A stretch of 52,413 nt of DNA from Verrucomicrobiia bacterium (lineage in GTDB: Bacteria; Verrucomicrobiota; Verrucomicrobiia; Limisphaerales; JADLHS01): positions 1-52,413 of the forward strand of contig WYBW01000161.1 in assembly GCA_011525685.1 (NCBI GenBank). Direction: 5' to 3'. The translations under genes and the position numbers were made by a program. The notes below the pieces were generated by a model. It did not search any database. It had not been told where the DNA came from and saw only the letters and a list, made by a program, of their open reading frames with translations. This document shows, in pieces, positions 23,850 to 32,972 of the stretch. How positions within the stretch are numbered: position 1 is the first letter of the stretch; the number at the start of each line of letters is the position of its first letter.

Positions 23850-24854
23850 TCAGGCTTCCGCCGTCACGGTGTCGTAGAATTCCAGGACGTCGCCTTTCAC
23901 ACCCTTGAGCTCGGCCTCCTTGAACCGGATGGCGGTCCGCGGGTGTTGATTGAGCATGCCAGTCAGCAGATAGGGCAGGTCGTAGCCCCAGAGCAGTTTG
24001 GCGCGCAGCGGCTCGATGTGATTCTGCACACAGTCGAGCACCGGCCGGAGCTCATATTTGGGATTATGCAGGAAGGCGAGCAGCAACTCCATGGGACAAT
24101 TGCCGGCCCCGCGGCCCAGGCCCGCCATCGTGGCGTCGAGAAAGTTCGCGCCTTTGACAATGCCCTCGATGGTGTTGGCGTAGGCAAGCTGCATGTTGTT
24201 GTGCATGTGGACGCCCACCTCCTTGCCCTTCGGCCGGCAATAGCCCAGATACTTCTCCACCAGGAAATGCACCTGCTCGCTGTAAAGCGCGCCGAAGCTG
24301 TCCACCACGTAGATCGCCTTTGCCTCGGAGGTCGCCAGCATCTCCAGGCCCTCGTCCAGTTCGCGATCCGGCACGGTGGAGACGGCCATGAGGTTGACCG
24401 TTGTTTCGTAGCCCTTGTCATGCGCGTCCTTGACCATGTCCAACGCGGTCGGAATCTGGTTGATGTAAGTGGCCACCCGGATCATGTCCACCACCGACTC
24501 CTTCTTGGGCGGAATGTCCTCATGATAATCGCAGCGCTCGGCATCGGCCATGACGGTGAGCTTCAGGTCCGTGGGATTGTCCCCGACAATGCGGCGCAGA
24601 TCGTCTTCCAGGCAGTATTTCCAACAACCGTGCTCCCCGTGTTTGATGCCCTTGCGCGAGGCCTTGTAGCCCAGTTCCATGTAATCAATCCCCGCGGCGA
24701 CGCAGGTGTCATACACGGTCTTGACAATCGAATCCTCGAAGTGGTGATTGTTCATCAATCCGCCGTCGCGAATGGTGCAATCAAGCACCTTGATCTCGGG
24801 GCGGTAAGAGAGCCATCGGCTGGTGGCGGTGTCCTTGGTCTTGGGGGCTTTCAT
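23850..24854 (-). CDS. HMGL-like / 4-hydroxy-2-oxovalerate aldolase-type protein
   Basis: About 334 residues from ATG 24854 (MKAPKTKDTATSRWLSYRPE). The longer open frame to 24986 is not family-like. It is a TIM-barrel lyase of the HMG-CoA lyase/DmpG group. LDCTIRDGGLMNNHHF carries the first metal ligand and catalytic Asp/Arg. VGVHMHNNMQLAYAN supplies the His-x-His metal pair. GLGRGAGNCPMELLLAFL is the closing glycine-rich motif. These enzymes cleave or form C-C bonds in 2-oxo acids. The acylating aldehyde dehydrogenase partner of DmpG is not present, so the substrate is open. It lies between dnaE and the GH172 gene on the same strand with about 75-130 bp gaps. Confidence 0.85.
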   Translation of the reverse strand: MKAPKTKDTATSRWLSYRPEIKVLDCTIRDGGLMNNHHFEDSIVKTVYDTCVAAGIDYMELGYKASRKGIKHGEHGCWKYCLEDDLRRIVGDNPTDLKLTVMADAERCDYHEDIPPKKESVVDMIRVATYINQIPTALDMVKDAHDKGYETTVNLMAVSTVPDRELDEGLEMLATSEAKAIYVVDSFGALYSEQVHFLVEKYLGYCRPKGKEVGVHMHNNMQLAYANTIEGIVKGANFLDATMAGLGRGAGNCPMELLLAFLHNPKYELRPVLDCVQNHIEPLRAKLLWGYDLPYLLTGMLNQHPRTAIRFKEAELKGVKGDVLEFYDTVTAEA

Positions 24855-24982
24855 CGAGCTTGAGTCGGAGTTCAATTCACTTTGACAGGCCGCATTGTTC
24901 CGCAAGCCGCCAATCGAGGACAGCAGAAAATGGCGTCGCCTTCCATCTTGGGACATGGCGCTGCATTCAATCACCCGCTGTG

Positions 24983-26614
24983 TCAACGATAGAGCTCAGG
25001 CTGCGCCCGCCAATCCTTGTCGCGGTCGTGCCCGTAGTCGGCGACGCGCGGACGGCGCTCGCGCAGGCGCACGGACTCCACACCGCAATAGTAACCCTCG
25101 GAGCGCGGATTCTTGCCGACACACTCCAACCGCAGCGTGTAAGTGCCCGGGGCCGGCCAGAAATCGAGCAGGTGAAATTCGTGGTCCACGATTTTCTCGC
25201 TGAAGAAGTCGAGCGGCCCGCCCAGCTTCACGCCGTTGAGCGTGGCCTGGTATTGGCCAAAGTCATAAGAGCGCGTGGCCTTGAGCAGCAACCGCAGCGG
25301 TTCTTTCCGCTTCACCTCGAACGGGATCTCCAGCCAGGCATTGTCCGCGGACGGTGCGCGGTAGAGCAGTTGCGGCCCGGGATGAAGATCGAGTTGCTGG
25401 CGGGCAACCGTGCCGGCGCCGTGGTGCTGCGCGTCGGCAAGATCGCGGGCATAAACGATCACTCGCTCCAGGTCGGGCAGACGGCGTTCGCGCGCGTGTG
25501 GAGCGCGCGTGGTGAAAGTGGGCGTGCCGGTCTGGTACCAGAAGGCCACGCTGGCATAATCGTCCTCGCGCTCGTTCCAGCTCATGGATCGGTACTCAGG
25601 ATTTTCGTCGGGAGAAATCCAGCCGAAATGCTCGAAGGTCACCTTGATGCCCTTGTTGAAAACAACCGGGTCGGCGATGTGCCAGCGGTAGGCGCTGGTG
25701 TGGCCGCCCAGGATGCCCCACTGATCAAAGTGGGGAACGCCGAAGAACGGCGTGCTCGTGGTCTTCAAGCCCCAGGCGGAAAGGAAATAATCCTCCGTGC
25801 CCGTGCCCCAGATGGACGGTTTGGCCTCGCCATCAATGTAAATTTTTTCGTCCCCTTCACCGAACCACGAAGGGCTGCGGGTGCGCACGGCCAGCACCGT
25901 GCCGACGAAATGACCCTTCCCCTTGGTCTCCAACACCAGGTAATCCTCGCCCTTCCGCGTCGGATACTCCTGCCGATATTGGGCATGGAAATAAGGCGTG
26001 TTGCGCGGCAGGCTGCGCTTTTTGATCCAGTCAATGTTGTAATAGAGCAGGCTGATGGGCTTGTCGCTCTGGTTCTCGATCTCGATGCGCGCCGACTTCC
26101 GAAACGGCATCGGCCAGAAGCAATTGTAGGAATCCGCGTCTTCCACCGCCACCGGCAGGCTGATGACTTCGCTGCGTCTGCCGAAACAGTTGGCGAAGAA
26201 ATCGCCGACCGGCGCCTCGACCGCGGGGCGTTCACGGCCATCCCAGAACATCCGCAACAACATTTCTTGGTGGTTGGCCGAACCTTGCTTGGCCCACGCC
26301 TGCGGTTCTGGTCCAAGGAACGTGAGCCAGATGTGCGTGATGACGCCCGGTCCTTTCTCGTCCATCAGCACGTGCGTCTCACCGGGTGGCACACGGAAGT
26401 TGTCCCAGTTGCTGGCCTCTTCGAGGTCACCGCGCGGGTCGGCCTTTGGGTTGTAATTGCGTTCCGCGTCGCCGCGCCGAACCTCGCCGATGCGCATGGT
26501 GGAAGTGGAGCGCATGGAGCGCCCGTCCTGCGGTTTGGTAAGGGCGCCCAAGTCACCTTGAGCCATGACCGGAAGGGAGCAGATGACGAGTGTCAGAAGA
26601 GTCGGGATTTTCAT
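24983..26614 (-). CDS. DUF2961 family glycoside hydrolase (GH172-like), secreted
   Basis: About 543 residues from ATG 26614 with a signal peptide (MKIPTLLTLVICSLPVMAQG). The upstream extension to 26674 is not signal-like. The DUF2961 core is recognisable: SNWDNFRVPPGETHVLMDEK, GVITHIWLTFLGP, LLYYNIDW, and GTGTEDYFLSAWG with acidic residues at the expected active-site position. Characterised members form the double beta-jelly-roll family GH172, which acts on fructose anhydrides and arabinofuranosides. The role is probably degradation of environmental or plant polysaccharide outside the cytoplasm. Neighbours are an aldolase and a toxin-antitoxin pair and do not narrow the substrate. Confidence 0.88.
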   Translation of the reverse strand: MKIPTLLTLVICSLPVMAQGDLGALTKPQDGRSMRSTSTMRIGEVRRGDAERNYNPKADPRGDLEEASNWDNFRVPPGETHVLMDEKGPGVITHIWLTFLGPEPQAWAKQGSANHQEMLLRMFWDGRERPAVEAPVGDFFANCFGRRSEVISLPVAVEDADSYNCFWPMPFRKSARIEIENQSDKPISLLYYNIDWIKKRSLPRNTPYFHAQYRQEYPTRKGEDYLVLETKGKGHFVGTVLAVRTRSPSWFGEGDEKIYIDGEAKPSIWGTGTEDYFLSAWGLKTTSTPFFGVPHFDQWGILGGHTSAYRWHIADPVVFNKGIKVTFEHFGWISPDENPEYRSMSWNEREDDYASVAFWYQTGTPTFTTRAPHARERRLPDLERVIVYARDLADAQHHGAGTVARQQLDLHPGPQLLYRAPSADNAWLEIPFEVKRKEPLRLLLKATRSYDFGQYQATLNGVKLGGPLDFFSEKIVDHEFHLLDFWPAPGTYTLRLECVGKNPRSEGYYCGVESVRLRERRPRVADYGHDRDKDWRAQPELYR

Positions 26615-26681
26615 GGTAGTGCTCACCTGTGCCCATCGGTTTTGCCCGGGCCGGTTGGTGAATTCGAGGAGCAATGGGCGC

Positions 26682-26984
26682 TTAGAGACTTAGTCCTTTC
26701 AGGCGGCGGCGGACACGCTCCGGGTGTTGCCGGCAATCCAACACCGCCCAAATCCGGATCGTGCGACCCTCCAAGTCGTAGTAGGCAGCGTACGGAAAGC
26801 GCTTTGACAAAAGCCGGTGAAGACCGAAAACCTTCCGATGAATACCAGCATAGAGCCTGAGGGACTCAATGTCGGCATAAAGTGACTCCAAAAAGTAACC
26901 GCCCAAGCCTTCAGCTTGGCGCTCGTAGAAATCGAATCCATCAGCCAGATCATCGCGCGCCGCAGGCAGGACTGAGATTTTCAT
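26682..26984 (-). CDS. RelE/ParE-family toxin
   Basis: 100 residues from ATG 26984: MKISVLPAARDDLADGFDFY, then RLLSKRFPYAAYYDLEGRTI and VLDCRQHPERVRRRL. The pattern of an A-x-x-D-L helix hairpin, a R-F-P-Y-x-x-x-Y strand and a C-terminal V-L-x-x-R-x-x-P is typical of ParE toxins, which act on DNA gyrase in characterised cases; RelE relatives cut mRNA. The ATG overlaps the antitoxin stop by four bases (ATGA). Unlike the other two toxin genes in this window, this one is intact. Confidence 0.88.
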   Translation of the reverse strand: MKISVLPAARDDLADGFDFYERQAEGLGGYFLESLYADIESLRLYAGIHRKVFGLHRLLSKRFPYAAYYDLEGRTIRIWAVLDCRQHPERVRRRLKGLSL

Positions 26985-27199
26985 TCCGGTTTCTGTCGGA
27001 GCTGTCGCTTTGCCTCCTCCCATTCAACGAATGTCTCGCGACCCGATTTCACGGCTTCGGCACGATCGCGCAAGACATCTCCGTGCCAGGCAGGCGACTC
27101 GATCTGTGCGTCATCCCGGCTGAGGTCGGTCCAAAGCGCTTCCATGGCGCGAAGCTTGTCCTCCCTGGTCATCTGATCCAGTGGCAATGTGACATTCAT
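26981..27199 (-). CDS. Addiction-module antitoxin (Unstab_antitox family)
   Basis: A 72-residue acidic protein, MNVTLPLDQMTREDKLRAME, then ALWTDLSRDD and SPAWHGDVLRDRAEAV, ending GRETFVEWEEAKRQLR. The M-E-x-L-W-x-x-L...P-x-W-H-x-x-x-L-x-x-R pattern is that of the short antitoxins (PF09720 type) that pair with ParE-like toxins. It is first in the pair and overlaps the toxin start by four bases. It binds and masks the toxin. DNA-binding residues are not obvious. Confidence 0.88.
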   Translation of the reverse strand: MNVTLPLDQMTREDKLRAMEALWTDLSRDDAQIESPAWHGDVLRDRAEAVKSGRETFVEWEEAKRQLRQKPE

Positions 27200-27290
27200 A
27201 GTTGCGGTTCAATTAAGCCTCAGGTTCCCGGAATTGGCAAGGGCGTGAAGTTCCGTTGTCGTGAAGTTCCGTCATACGTTCGCGGCTTGG

Positions 27291-30200
27291 CTATTCCCGG
27301 CTGATGTTGTCCAACGCCTCCTTCGCCTTTTTGCGCGCCTCCTCGAGCTTCAAGTCCTTCGATTCCGGTTCATCCGCTGCGAGTTTCCAAGCGGCGATGG
27401 CTTCGGCATTGCGGCCAATCGCAGCGAGGGCGTTGCCGCGCAAATAATTGATGTGCGCCTCGCGGGCGTTCTCCAATCTGCCGGTGGCGAGGTTCGCCGG
27501 GTATTCAAGCGCACGATTGAACTCGGCCAAGGCTTCGGCCGCGCGGCCCGCTTTGAGATGCGCTTCGCCCAGGGCCAGGTGCGATTGCACGAACAGGTCG
27601 TGAACTTCGTGCGCGCCTTCCCAAATCGTAACGCGCACGGTGTCGAGCAACCGCGCCGTCTCGGCAAACTCCCCGAGCCGGTTATGCGCGCGGGCCAAAA
27701 GGGCGACGAAATCCGAGCGGCCTTTGCCTTCGGCGAACGCGGCTTTCAGGAGGTCGCGGGCCTCAGCGGCGAGCGCGCGTTTCTCGGCGTCCGACTCAGC
27801 TTTGTCGGCGAGGGCGAACAGGACGTTGGCCAGGTCGCGCGCGACGATGGAATCTTTGGGATCGGCCTGGTTCGCCTTCGTGAGCCAGTCGCGGGCGGAC
27901 GGCAAATCGTTGTCGAGCGTCTTGGCGGCCATACCCAGCGCGCGGTAGGCGATGACGGGCTCGGCGCCGAGTTCGGCGGCGCGTTTCCACATCTCGCGGC
28001 CTTCGGCATGGCGACCGAGATGGAAAAGCAGGTGGCCGAGATAAAGCGCGGAGTAACCATCGGCGGCATCCGAGTTGACGGCCCACCGTAGCATCGGTTC
28101 GAGTTCCCGCTGGTAGGGAAACGCTGCCGACATTTCTGCGGGACGGAACAGCCGCCAATAGTTCTTGCTCCAATTGGCCCACTCCCTTTTGACCCAAGCT
28201 TCTGGAAGTGCTGCCAAGGGAGTCGGGCTGGCTGGGCCTCGCGCGTCGAACAAGAAGGCGCCCAAGATTCCCTGTGGCGTGCGTTTGAGGAGTCCACTTA
28301 ACCGCGATCCGAGTTTCCAATTCTCGCCCAATTCCATGAAATGAAGTGCCAAGTCCCCAAAAGCGTACCCGCCATTCGCCCTTGCTCGAACCCACGTGTT
28401 GTTTCGATCGTCGTCGGTGTTTGGCCGCGCAAACTGGCGCAGACTTGTATATGCGAACCAATCCAGAGGGTCGATCTCCAAGGCAGTGTTAAGTGTTGCG
28501 ATCACGTATTCTGCTGCTGGGCCGTTAGTGCCAGCCAGGGTAGGATCGTCTATGCTCGCCAAGGCGAGCAGCGTCAGGCAAAACGGATCTCCACGCCACG
28601 GCCCGCCGCCTGCCAGGGCCTCAACCGCGGCCATTGGTTGCATTCGGCGGACGAGAATCTTGGCTGCCAGCGCGCGAGCCGCCACCGCGGTGGCCGGATT
28701 CAGTGCAGCCCTCCACGCAAACTCCAATGCGGCAGCTTCATCCCCACGCCGGTAATCGCTGACTGCCAACACATACAAGGCAGGTCCGGAGTCCGGAGCC
28801 ACTTCGATTGCCTTCAGCGCGGCGTCCCGTGCCTTTGCTGGGTCGCGATCCAGGTTGAGGTGGGCAAGTCCCACGTAAGCTTCGGCACATTGGGGATCAG
28901 TTTGGGCGGCTTTGCTGAACTCCGTTTCCGCTTCACTGAAACGTGCAAATAGAAAGTGCTGCCAGCCGGATTGGACAAGTCCAGCAGCTCCCGTTGGCGG
29001 CTTGGCCGGCTCCGGTGGCCGCCTAGCCGGCAAATCCAATGGGAACTTGAACTGCGCTAGGACCGGCATCCCCTCGCGCCGGAACGCGACTTCAAAAGGG
29101 CCTCTGTATTCTCCAATCTCAAACTGGGCCTCTTGTGGCTGGTTCGGTAGTGGTCCGAATACAGATGTATTGCTGCTACGGCGGAGAAGTTTCTTATCTC
29201 CCCATTTTGAAACCTCCGGTCGCCAGTGGAGAAAATCGCCTGTCCCCACGTAATACAGTCGCAACTGACCGTTCGTAATGGTCACATTCACCGCCACATC
29301 CTTGTTCGCAAAGGTAAACCCGCCGATGCCGTGGATCGGATACCACCATTCCTTCCATTCGACGGCTTCGCAGGGATCGAGACGGCCCACCTGGGCTTGC
29401 GTCAGGAGCGGGCCGGTTTGGACTTCGTTGTAGGGGCCGTCGTCGTCGGTGAGGTCCATCTGGTGCATTTTGCCGAAGCCGCCGTGGCCCCAGGTCCAGG
29501 CTTTCTTGCCGGGGAGTTGATGGTGGTTCGCATAGGCCACGACGCCGCGATCCAGGTCGTCGTTGTAGCTGCCGAAGAAATCCTGGTCGCAATGCCAGGC
29601 GAAGATCGAAGAGGCGTCCTGGTAATTCGTGCCGCGCGTGAGGTCCTTGCCGTGGTCCACCGGCCAGTTGAAAAACTTCTCGCCAGCGTGATCACAGCCG
29701 AGCGTCATCGGGTAGATGAAGCGGAAGCCGGGCGTGTTCGGCACGGCGGTGCAGTTCCAGAAGTAGTAGGGCCGGACGGTTTCGGTGGGATTGTAGATGC
29801 GGATGCGTTCCTCGATGAACGAGCGGCCCGGGCGCAGCGTGACGACGACCGTCCATTTCGTGCGGTAGATGCGCTCGGTCTCGCCGATGGCCACCGAGCG
29901 CGAGCCGTCCTTTTCCGGCGGCAGGATGACGACGTCCACGGGCTGCATGCAACTGACGGTGTGGCCTTGCGGGCCGGTGTTCCACTCGACGCCGCCGCTG
30001 GTCCACGCGCCGCATTGGCCGATGAGGCCGGGCTTGACGACGTGGTTGACGTAGAACATCGGCTCGCCCCGTGAGAGATTCGCTGCGGAGCCGTCTGGCG
30101 CGTTCTTGCCTGTTCTCTCACGGGGCAAGCCCGTGGTCTTGTCGAGGACTTCGTGAATCTTCCCGCCGAGTTCGGGCAGGAATGTGATGCGCAAATACTC

Positions 30201-30479
30201 GTTCTCCAGAACCACCGTGCGGTAGGTGCGATTGGTTTTGTCGCGGCTCAGGAAGTCGAGCATCGGATAGGGGTAGATGTTCACGCCATCCGTGCCGCGG
30301 AAGTAAGGGTGCTTCACGGCGGCCCAGCCGTAGGTGGGCAGGGTGATCTCGCCGGTGTGGGCGGTGACTTGGGCGGCGTGGGTCAGAAGTGTCCCAAAGG
30401 GGACGGCTGCGCAGAACAGCAGAATGCCGAGGAGGCGTTTGCCTTCGCAACGATGGAGATCAGTCTTTGCCCGGATCAT
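27291..30479 (-). CDS. DUF5107 domain protein with C-terminal TPR repeats, secreted
   Basis: About 1062 residues from ATG 30479. GTG 30503 is also possible. A hydrophobic segment, LLGILLFCAAVPFGTLLTHA, follows a basic N-terminus and looks like a signal peptide or anchor. Residues about 50-470 form a DUF5107 galactose-mutarotase-like beta sandwich (LENEYLRITFLPELGGKIHE, FWNCTAVPNTPGFRFIYPMT). From about 500 onward there are many TPR units (FSEAETEFSKAAQTDPQCAE, AEALAEFNRALEYPANLATG). Members of this family are common near carbohydrate genes in Bacteroidetes and Verrucomicrobia, and their function is unproven. A different palindrome is inserted in frame at residues about 117-138, right after the mutarotase-like start. 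No close operon partner is seen. Confidence 0.85.
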   Translation of the reverse strand: MIRAKTDLHRCEGKRLLGILLFCAAVPFGTLLTHAAQVTAHTGEITLPTYGWAAVKHPYFRGTDGVNIYPYPMLDFLSRDKTNRTYRTVVLENEYLRITFLPELGGKIHEVLDKTTGLPRERTGKNAPDGSAANLSRGEPMFYVNHVVKPGLIGQCGAWTSGGVEWNTGPQGHTVSCMQPVDVVILPPEKDGSRSVAIGETERIYRTKWTVVVTLRPGRSFIEERIRIYNPTETVRPYYFWNCTAVPNTPGFRFIYPMTLGCDHAGEKFFNWPVDHGKDLTRGTNYQDASSIFAWHCDQDFFGSYNDDLDRGVVAYANHHQLPGKKAWTWGHGGFGKMHQMDLTDDDGPYNEVQTGPLLTQAQVGRLDPCEAVEWKEWWYPIHGIGGFTFANKDVAVNVTITNGQLRLYYVGTGDFLHWRPEVSKWGDKKLLRRSSNTSVFGPLPNQPQEAQFEIGEYRGPFEVAFRREGMPVLAQFKFPLDLPARRPPEPAKPPTGAAGLVQSGWQHFLFARFSEAETEFSKAAQTDPQCAEAYVGLAHLNLDRDPAKARDAALKAIEVAPDSGPALYVLAVSDYRRGDEAAALEFAWRAALNPATAVAARALAAKILVRRMQPMAAVEALAGGGPWRGDPFCLTLLALASIDDPTLAGTNGPAAEYVIATLNTALEIDPLDWFAYTSLRQFARPNTDDDRNNTWVRARANGGYAFGDLALHFMELGENWKLGSRLSGLLKRTPQGILGAFLFDARGPASPTPLAALPEAWVKREWANWSKNYWRLFRPAEMSAAFPYQRELEPMLRWAVNSDAADGYSALYLGHLLFHLGRHAEGREMWKRAAELGAEPVIAYRALGMAAKTLDNDLPSARDWLTKANQADPKDSIVARDLANVLFALADKAESDAEKRALAAEARDLLKAAFAEGKGRSDFVALLARAHNRLGEFAETARLLDTVRVTIWEGAHEVHDLFVQSHLALGEAHLKAGRAAEALAEFNRALEYPANLATGRLENAREAHINYLRGNALAAIGRNAEAIAAWKLAADEPESKDLKLEEARKKAKEALDNISRE
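30066..30126. repeat. In-frame palindrome in the DUF5107 gene (GCCCCGTGAGAGA type)
   Basis: The 13-bp arms GCCCCGTGAGAGA (30066-30078) and TCTCTCACGGGGC (30114-30126) are exact reverse complements. The insert is translated as GLPRERTGKNAPDGSAANLS followed by RGEP. The sequence is unrelated to the GGACAGGC repeats, so at least three palindrome types have entered coding sequence in this window. Confidence 0.85.
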
Positions 30480-30605
30480 CGTGAGGCCTTTCCTTGCCGA
30501 CACCGATCACCATGCGCCTGGGCACGCGATTGAACAAGCTACAAAACGGACGTTCCCGGGTCGGAGCGGTACCGCTCGATCCTTCTGCTTGAGCCGTCAA
30601 GCAAG

Positions 30606-30757
30606 AGTCCGAAGTCCGAAACCCGACCGCCGAAAGAATTCCGAAAGCCGAAGCCCGGTTTGCCTGCTTGTCAGAGTTTGCTCCGCCATTCGGATTTCTG
30701 GCTTCGGGCTTCGTTCGGATTTCGGTTCTTCGGATTTCGGACCTCGACCCAAACAAA
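30606..30757. repeat. TCCGAA-rich dispersed repeat, copy 1, in an intergenic gap
   Basis: The 466-bp gap 30480-30945 contains no gene. Its centre is a repeat with GAAAGAATTCCGAAAGCCGA on the left and TTCGTTCGGATTTCGGTTCT on the right, roughly inverted, ending GGACCTCGACCCA. The same arrangement recurs at 52098-52246. Each copy encodes open but meaningless frames rich in SDFGFR-like words on both strands. Confidence 0.8.
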
Positions 30758-30945
30758 CGGTTTGCGTCCGACTTTGGAGCGGTCCTGCTGGACGGAGCAA
30801 GTGGCTCACGCCCGCGTGCGGCGCTTCCCATCGTGCTTGGAAGCCCGACTTCAAAACCGGCAAGTTGCCTGCCGCCAACAGAATTAGGAAACGGAGTTGT
30901 TCTCTTCAGCAACCCCTGCCAACTCCACTGCGGACGATCGGCCGC

Positions 30946-32055
30946 CTATGACCGGAAGAAGTCGTGGATGACTTCCGCCACGCGCTGCACTTGCGCGTCG
31001 GTCATTTCCGGATAGATCGGCAGGCTCAAACATTCGCGCGCGGCTTTCTCCGCCACCGGGAATGAGCCTTCCTTGTAGCCAAGCGAGGCGTAGCATTTTT
31101 GCAGGTGGAGGGGCAGCGGATAATGCAGCGCACAGCCGACGCCATTGGCCTCGAGGTGTTTCTTCAAATCCTCGCGCCGCGGATGGCGCACGACGTAAAG
31201 GTGGTAAACGCTCTCCGCCCAGGCGGCTTCGCGCGGCAGTTGCAGCGGCGTGTCCTTCAACAACTCATGATAACGATGCGCCACACGGCGGCGGCCAGCC
31301 GTCCAGTCATTGAGTTTCTTGAGTTTCACGCCCAGCACGGCGCCTTGGATGCCTTCCATGCGGTAGTTGAATCCGACTTCGTCGTGGTAATAGCGCACCG
31401 AGGAGCCGTGTTCGCGCAGCGAACGGGCGCGCGCGGCGTAGGCGGCATTGTTGGTCACGAGCGCCCCACCCTCTCCGCAGGCGCCGAGATTCTTGCCGGG
31501 ATAGAAGCTGAAGCAGGAGATTTCGCCAAACGTGCCAATGGTCCGGCCCTTGTATTTTGCGCCGTGCGCTTGCGCGGAATCCTCGACCACCGGCAGGTTG
31601 TGCTTCTTTGCCACCGCGAGGATGGGATCAATGTCAAACGGATGTCCGTAGAGATGCACGGGCATGATGGCCTTGGTGCGCGGGGTGACGGCTTTCTCAA
31701 TCAGCGCGGGGTTCAGATTGAACGTGTCCTCGTCAATGTCCACATACACGGGCTTGGCGCCGACATAGGAGATCGCCCAGCTCGTGGCCACGAAGGTGTG
31801 CGGCGTGGAGATGACTTCGTCATCGCGTCCGACGTTGAGCAACAGCATGGCGACATGGAGCGCCGACGTGCCGCTGTTGAAGGCGACGCAGTGTTCCGCG
31901 CCGCAGAACTTGGCGAAGTCTTTTTCGAACTGGGCCACGTCCGGTCCAAGGCAGAACGAACAATGGTCCAGGGTGCGCGCGATGGCGGCGTCCAGTTCGG
32001 GACGCAGGGAGCGGATTTGCGCCGGCAGATCAAGGTAGGGAACTTTGTCAGGCAT
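30946..32055 (-). CDS. DegT/DnrJ/EryC1/StrS-family sugar aminotransferase
   Basis: 369 residues starting MPDKVPYLDLPAQIRSLRPE. It is a fold-type I PLP enzyme: FNSGTSALHVAMLLLNVGRD binds the phosphate, VVEDSAQAHGAKYKG holds the cofactor-ring Asp, and SFYPGKNLGACGEGGALVT carries the Schiff-base Lys. These enzymes aminate keto sugars bound to nucleotides for surface glycans or antibiotics. Start, length and motifs are typical. It belongs with the methyltransferase, GT4 and kinase genes that follow and suggests an envelope glycan. The two minus-strand genes upstream are 115-230 bp away. Confidence 0.94.
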   Translation of the reverse strand: MPDKVPYLDLPAQIRSLRPELDAAIARTLDHCSFCLGPDVAQFEKDFAKFCGAEHCVAFNSGTSALHVAMLLLNVGRDDEVISTPHTFVATSWAISYVGAKPVYVDIDEDTFNLNPALIEKAVTPRTKAIMPVHLYGHPFDIDPILAVAKKHNLPVVEDSAQAHGAKYKGRTIGTFGEISCFSFYPGKNLGACGEGGALVTNNAAYAARARSLREHGSSVRYYHDEVGFNYRMEGIQGAVLGVKLKKLNDWTAGRRRVAHRYHELLKDTPLQLPREAAWAESVYHLYVVRHPRREDLKKHLEANGVGCALHYPLPLHLQKCYASLGYKEGSFPVAEKAARECLSLPIYPEMTDAQVQRVAEVIHDFFRS

Positions 32056-32170
32056 GGGAGTTGGTATCAGGTTGGTTGAATTGTCGCGTGAAAATAATCA
32101 CAGCCCCGCCGGCAGGACAATCTAAACGTGAGGACCGGCGCGGTTGTTGGACGTGATGATCAGTTTGAGA

Positions 32171-32875
32171 TCAAGGATTCTCGGCGGTGGAGGGTTCGGG
32201 GTTTTCCTTTATGAACTCGGTGACTTTCGCCTGCCAGGTGGTCCAGTCTTCGCCGTAATCTTCGCCCAGGAACACCTCGAGGATCTCCCTCGACTCGGTG
32301 GCTTTGAGATGTCCGCTGGTGCGCGCGACCTGCAACAGCAGGGGCAGCTTGAGTTCGTTCGAGCGGTTGAGCACGTCGCGCATCAGGATCTCCAATTCCT
32401 CCTCGGAGGTCTTGGGATCGGTGAACAACCTGCCCAGCGGCGCGTAGTCCTCATCGCCTATCAAGTTGGCGGCGTGTTCCAGAGCCTCGACGCGCCCGTC
32501 GGCGGGCAGTTGGGGCAGCAACTCCATTAGCTTCTTCCCGGCGGCGGCAGGCTCGCTTTCCAGTCGCAGGAGGTCGTCAATCCGGTTCTCCCAATCGGTG
32601 AGAAGGATTGGATTGCCCGCGCCGGTTGGAACGGGGTCGGGGCCGGTGGCCGGTTCAGAGGGCCGATGCGGTTTGCGGTTGCCCGCCGGTGGCGAGGCCG
32701 GAGTGTCTCCAGGCGTGGACGAACTGCGGGGAGGATTGGCGGCCATGTCCACTTCCGGGGCGGAGTCGGTCACCGGCACGGAAGGTTCAACAAAATGGCG
32801 GGCCAGCCAGAATCCCACGGCAACGACCGTGGCCAGCACGCCAACTGCCAGTAGAATTTTCGGACCAAGACGCAT
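32171..32875 (-). CDS. Hypothetical membrane-anchored protein
   Basis: About 234 residues from ATG 32875 (MRLGPKILLAVGVLATVVAV). A single N-terminal transmembrane helix is followed by a Pro/Ser/Ala-rich linker of about 70 residues (SSTPGDTPASPPAGNRKPHR) and an acidic helical C-terminal domain (DDLLRLESEPAAAGKKLMEL, LEILMRDVLNRSNELKLPLL). The layout suggests a periplasmic helical domain on a tether. I do not recognise the family. The same-strand DegT gene follows 115 bp downstream. Confidence 0.7.
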   Translation of the reverse strand: MRLGPKILLAVGVLATVVAVGFWLARHFVEPSVPVTDSAPEVDMAANPPRSSSTPGDTPASPPAGNRKPHRPSEPATGPDPVPTGAGNPILLTDWENRIDDLLRLESEPAAAGKKLMELLPQLPADGRVEALEHAANLIGDEDYAPLGRLFTDPKTSEEELEILMRDVLNRSNELKLPLLLQVARTSGHLKATESREILEVFLGEDYGEDWTTWQAKVTEFIKENPEPSTAENP

Positions 32876-32972
32876 CTGTTCCAAACTGTCGGAAGCAGAC
32901 TAGCAGGAACTCCGCCAGTTCTCCACTTGAATCCGGTCAAGCTTCAGGTGCCAGGCGGCGGACGCAAGGCCG

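Noticed and set aside
30504..30945. Small genes in the repeat-filled gap (several open frames of 75-205 codons)
   Set aside because: They are products of the TCCGAA repeat, occur on both strands and recur at 52.1-52.3 kb without a start or family signature.
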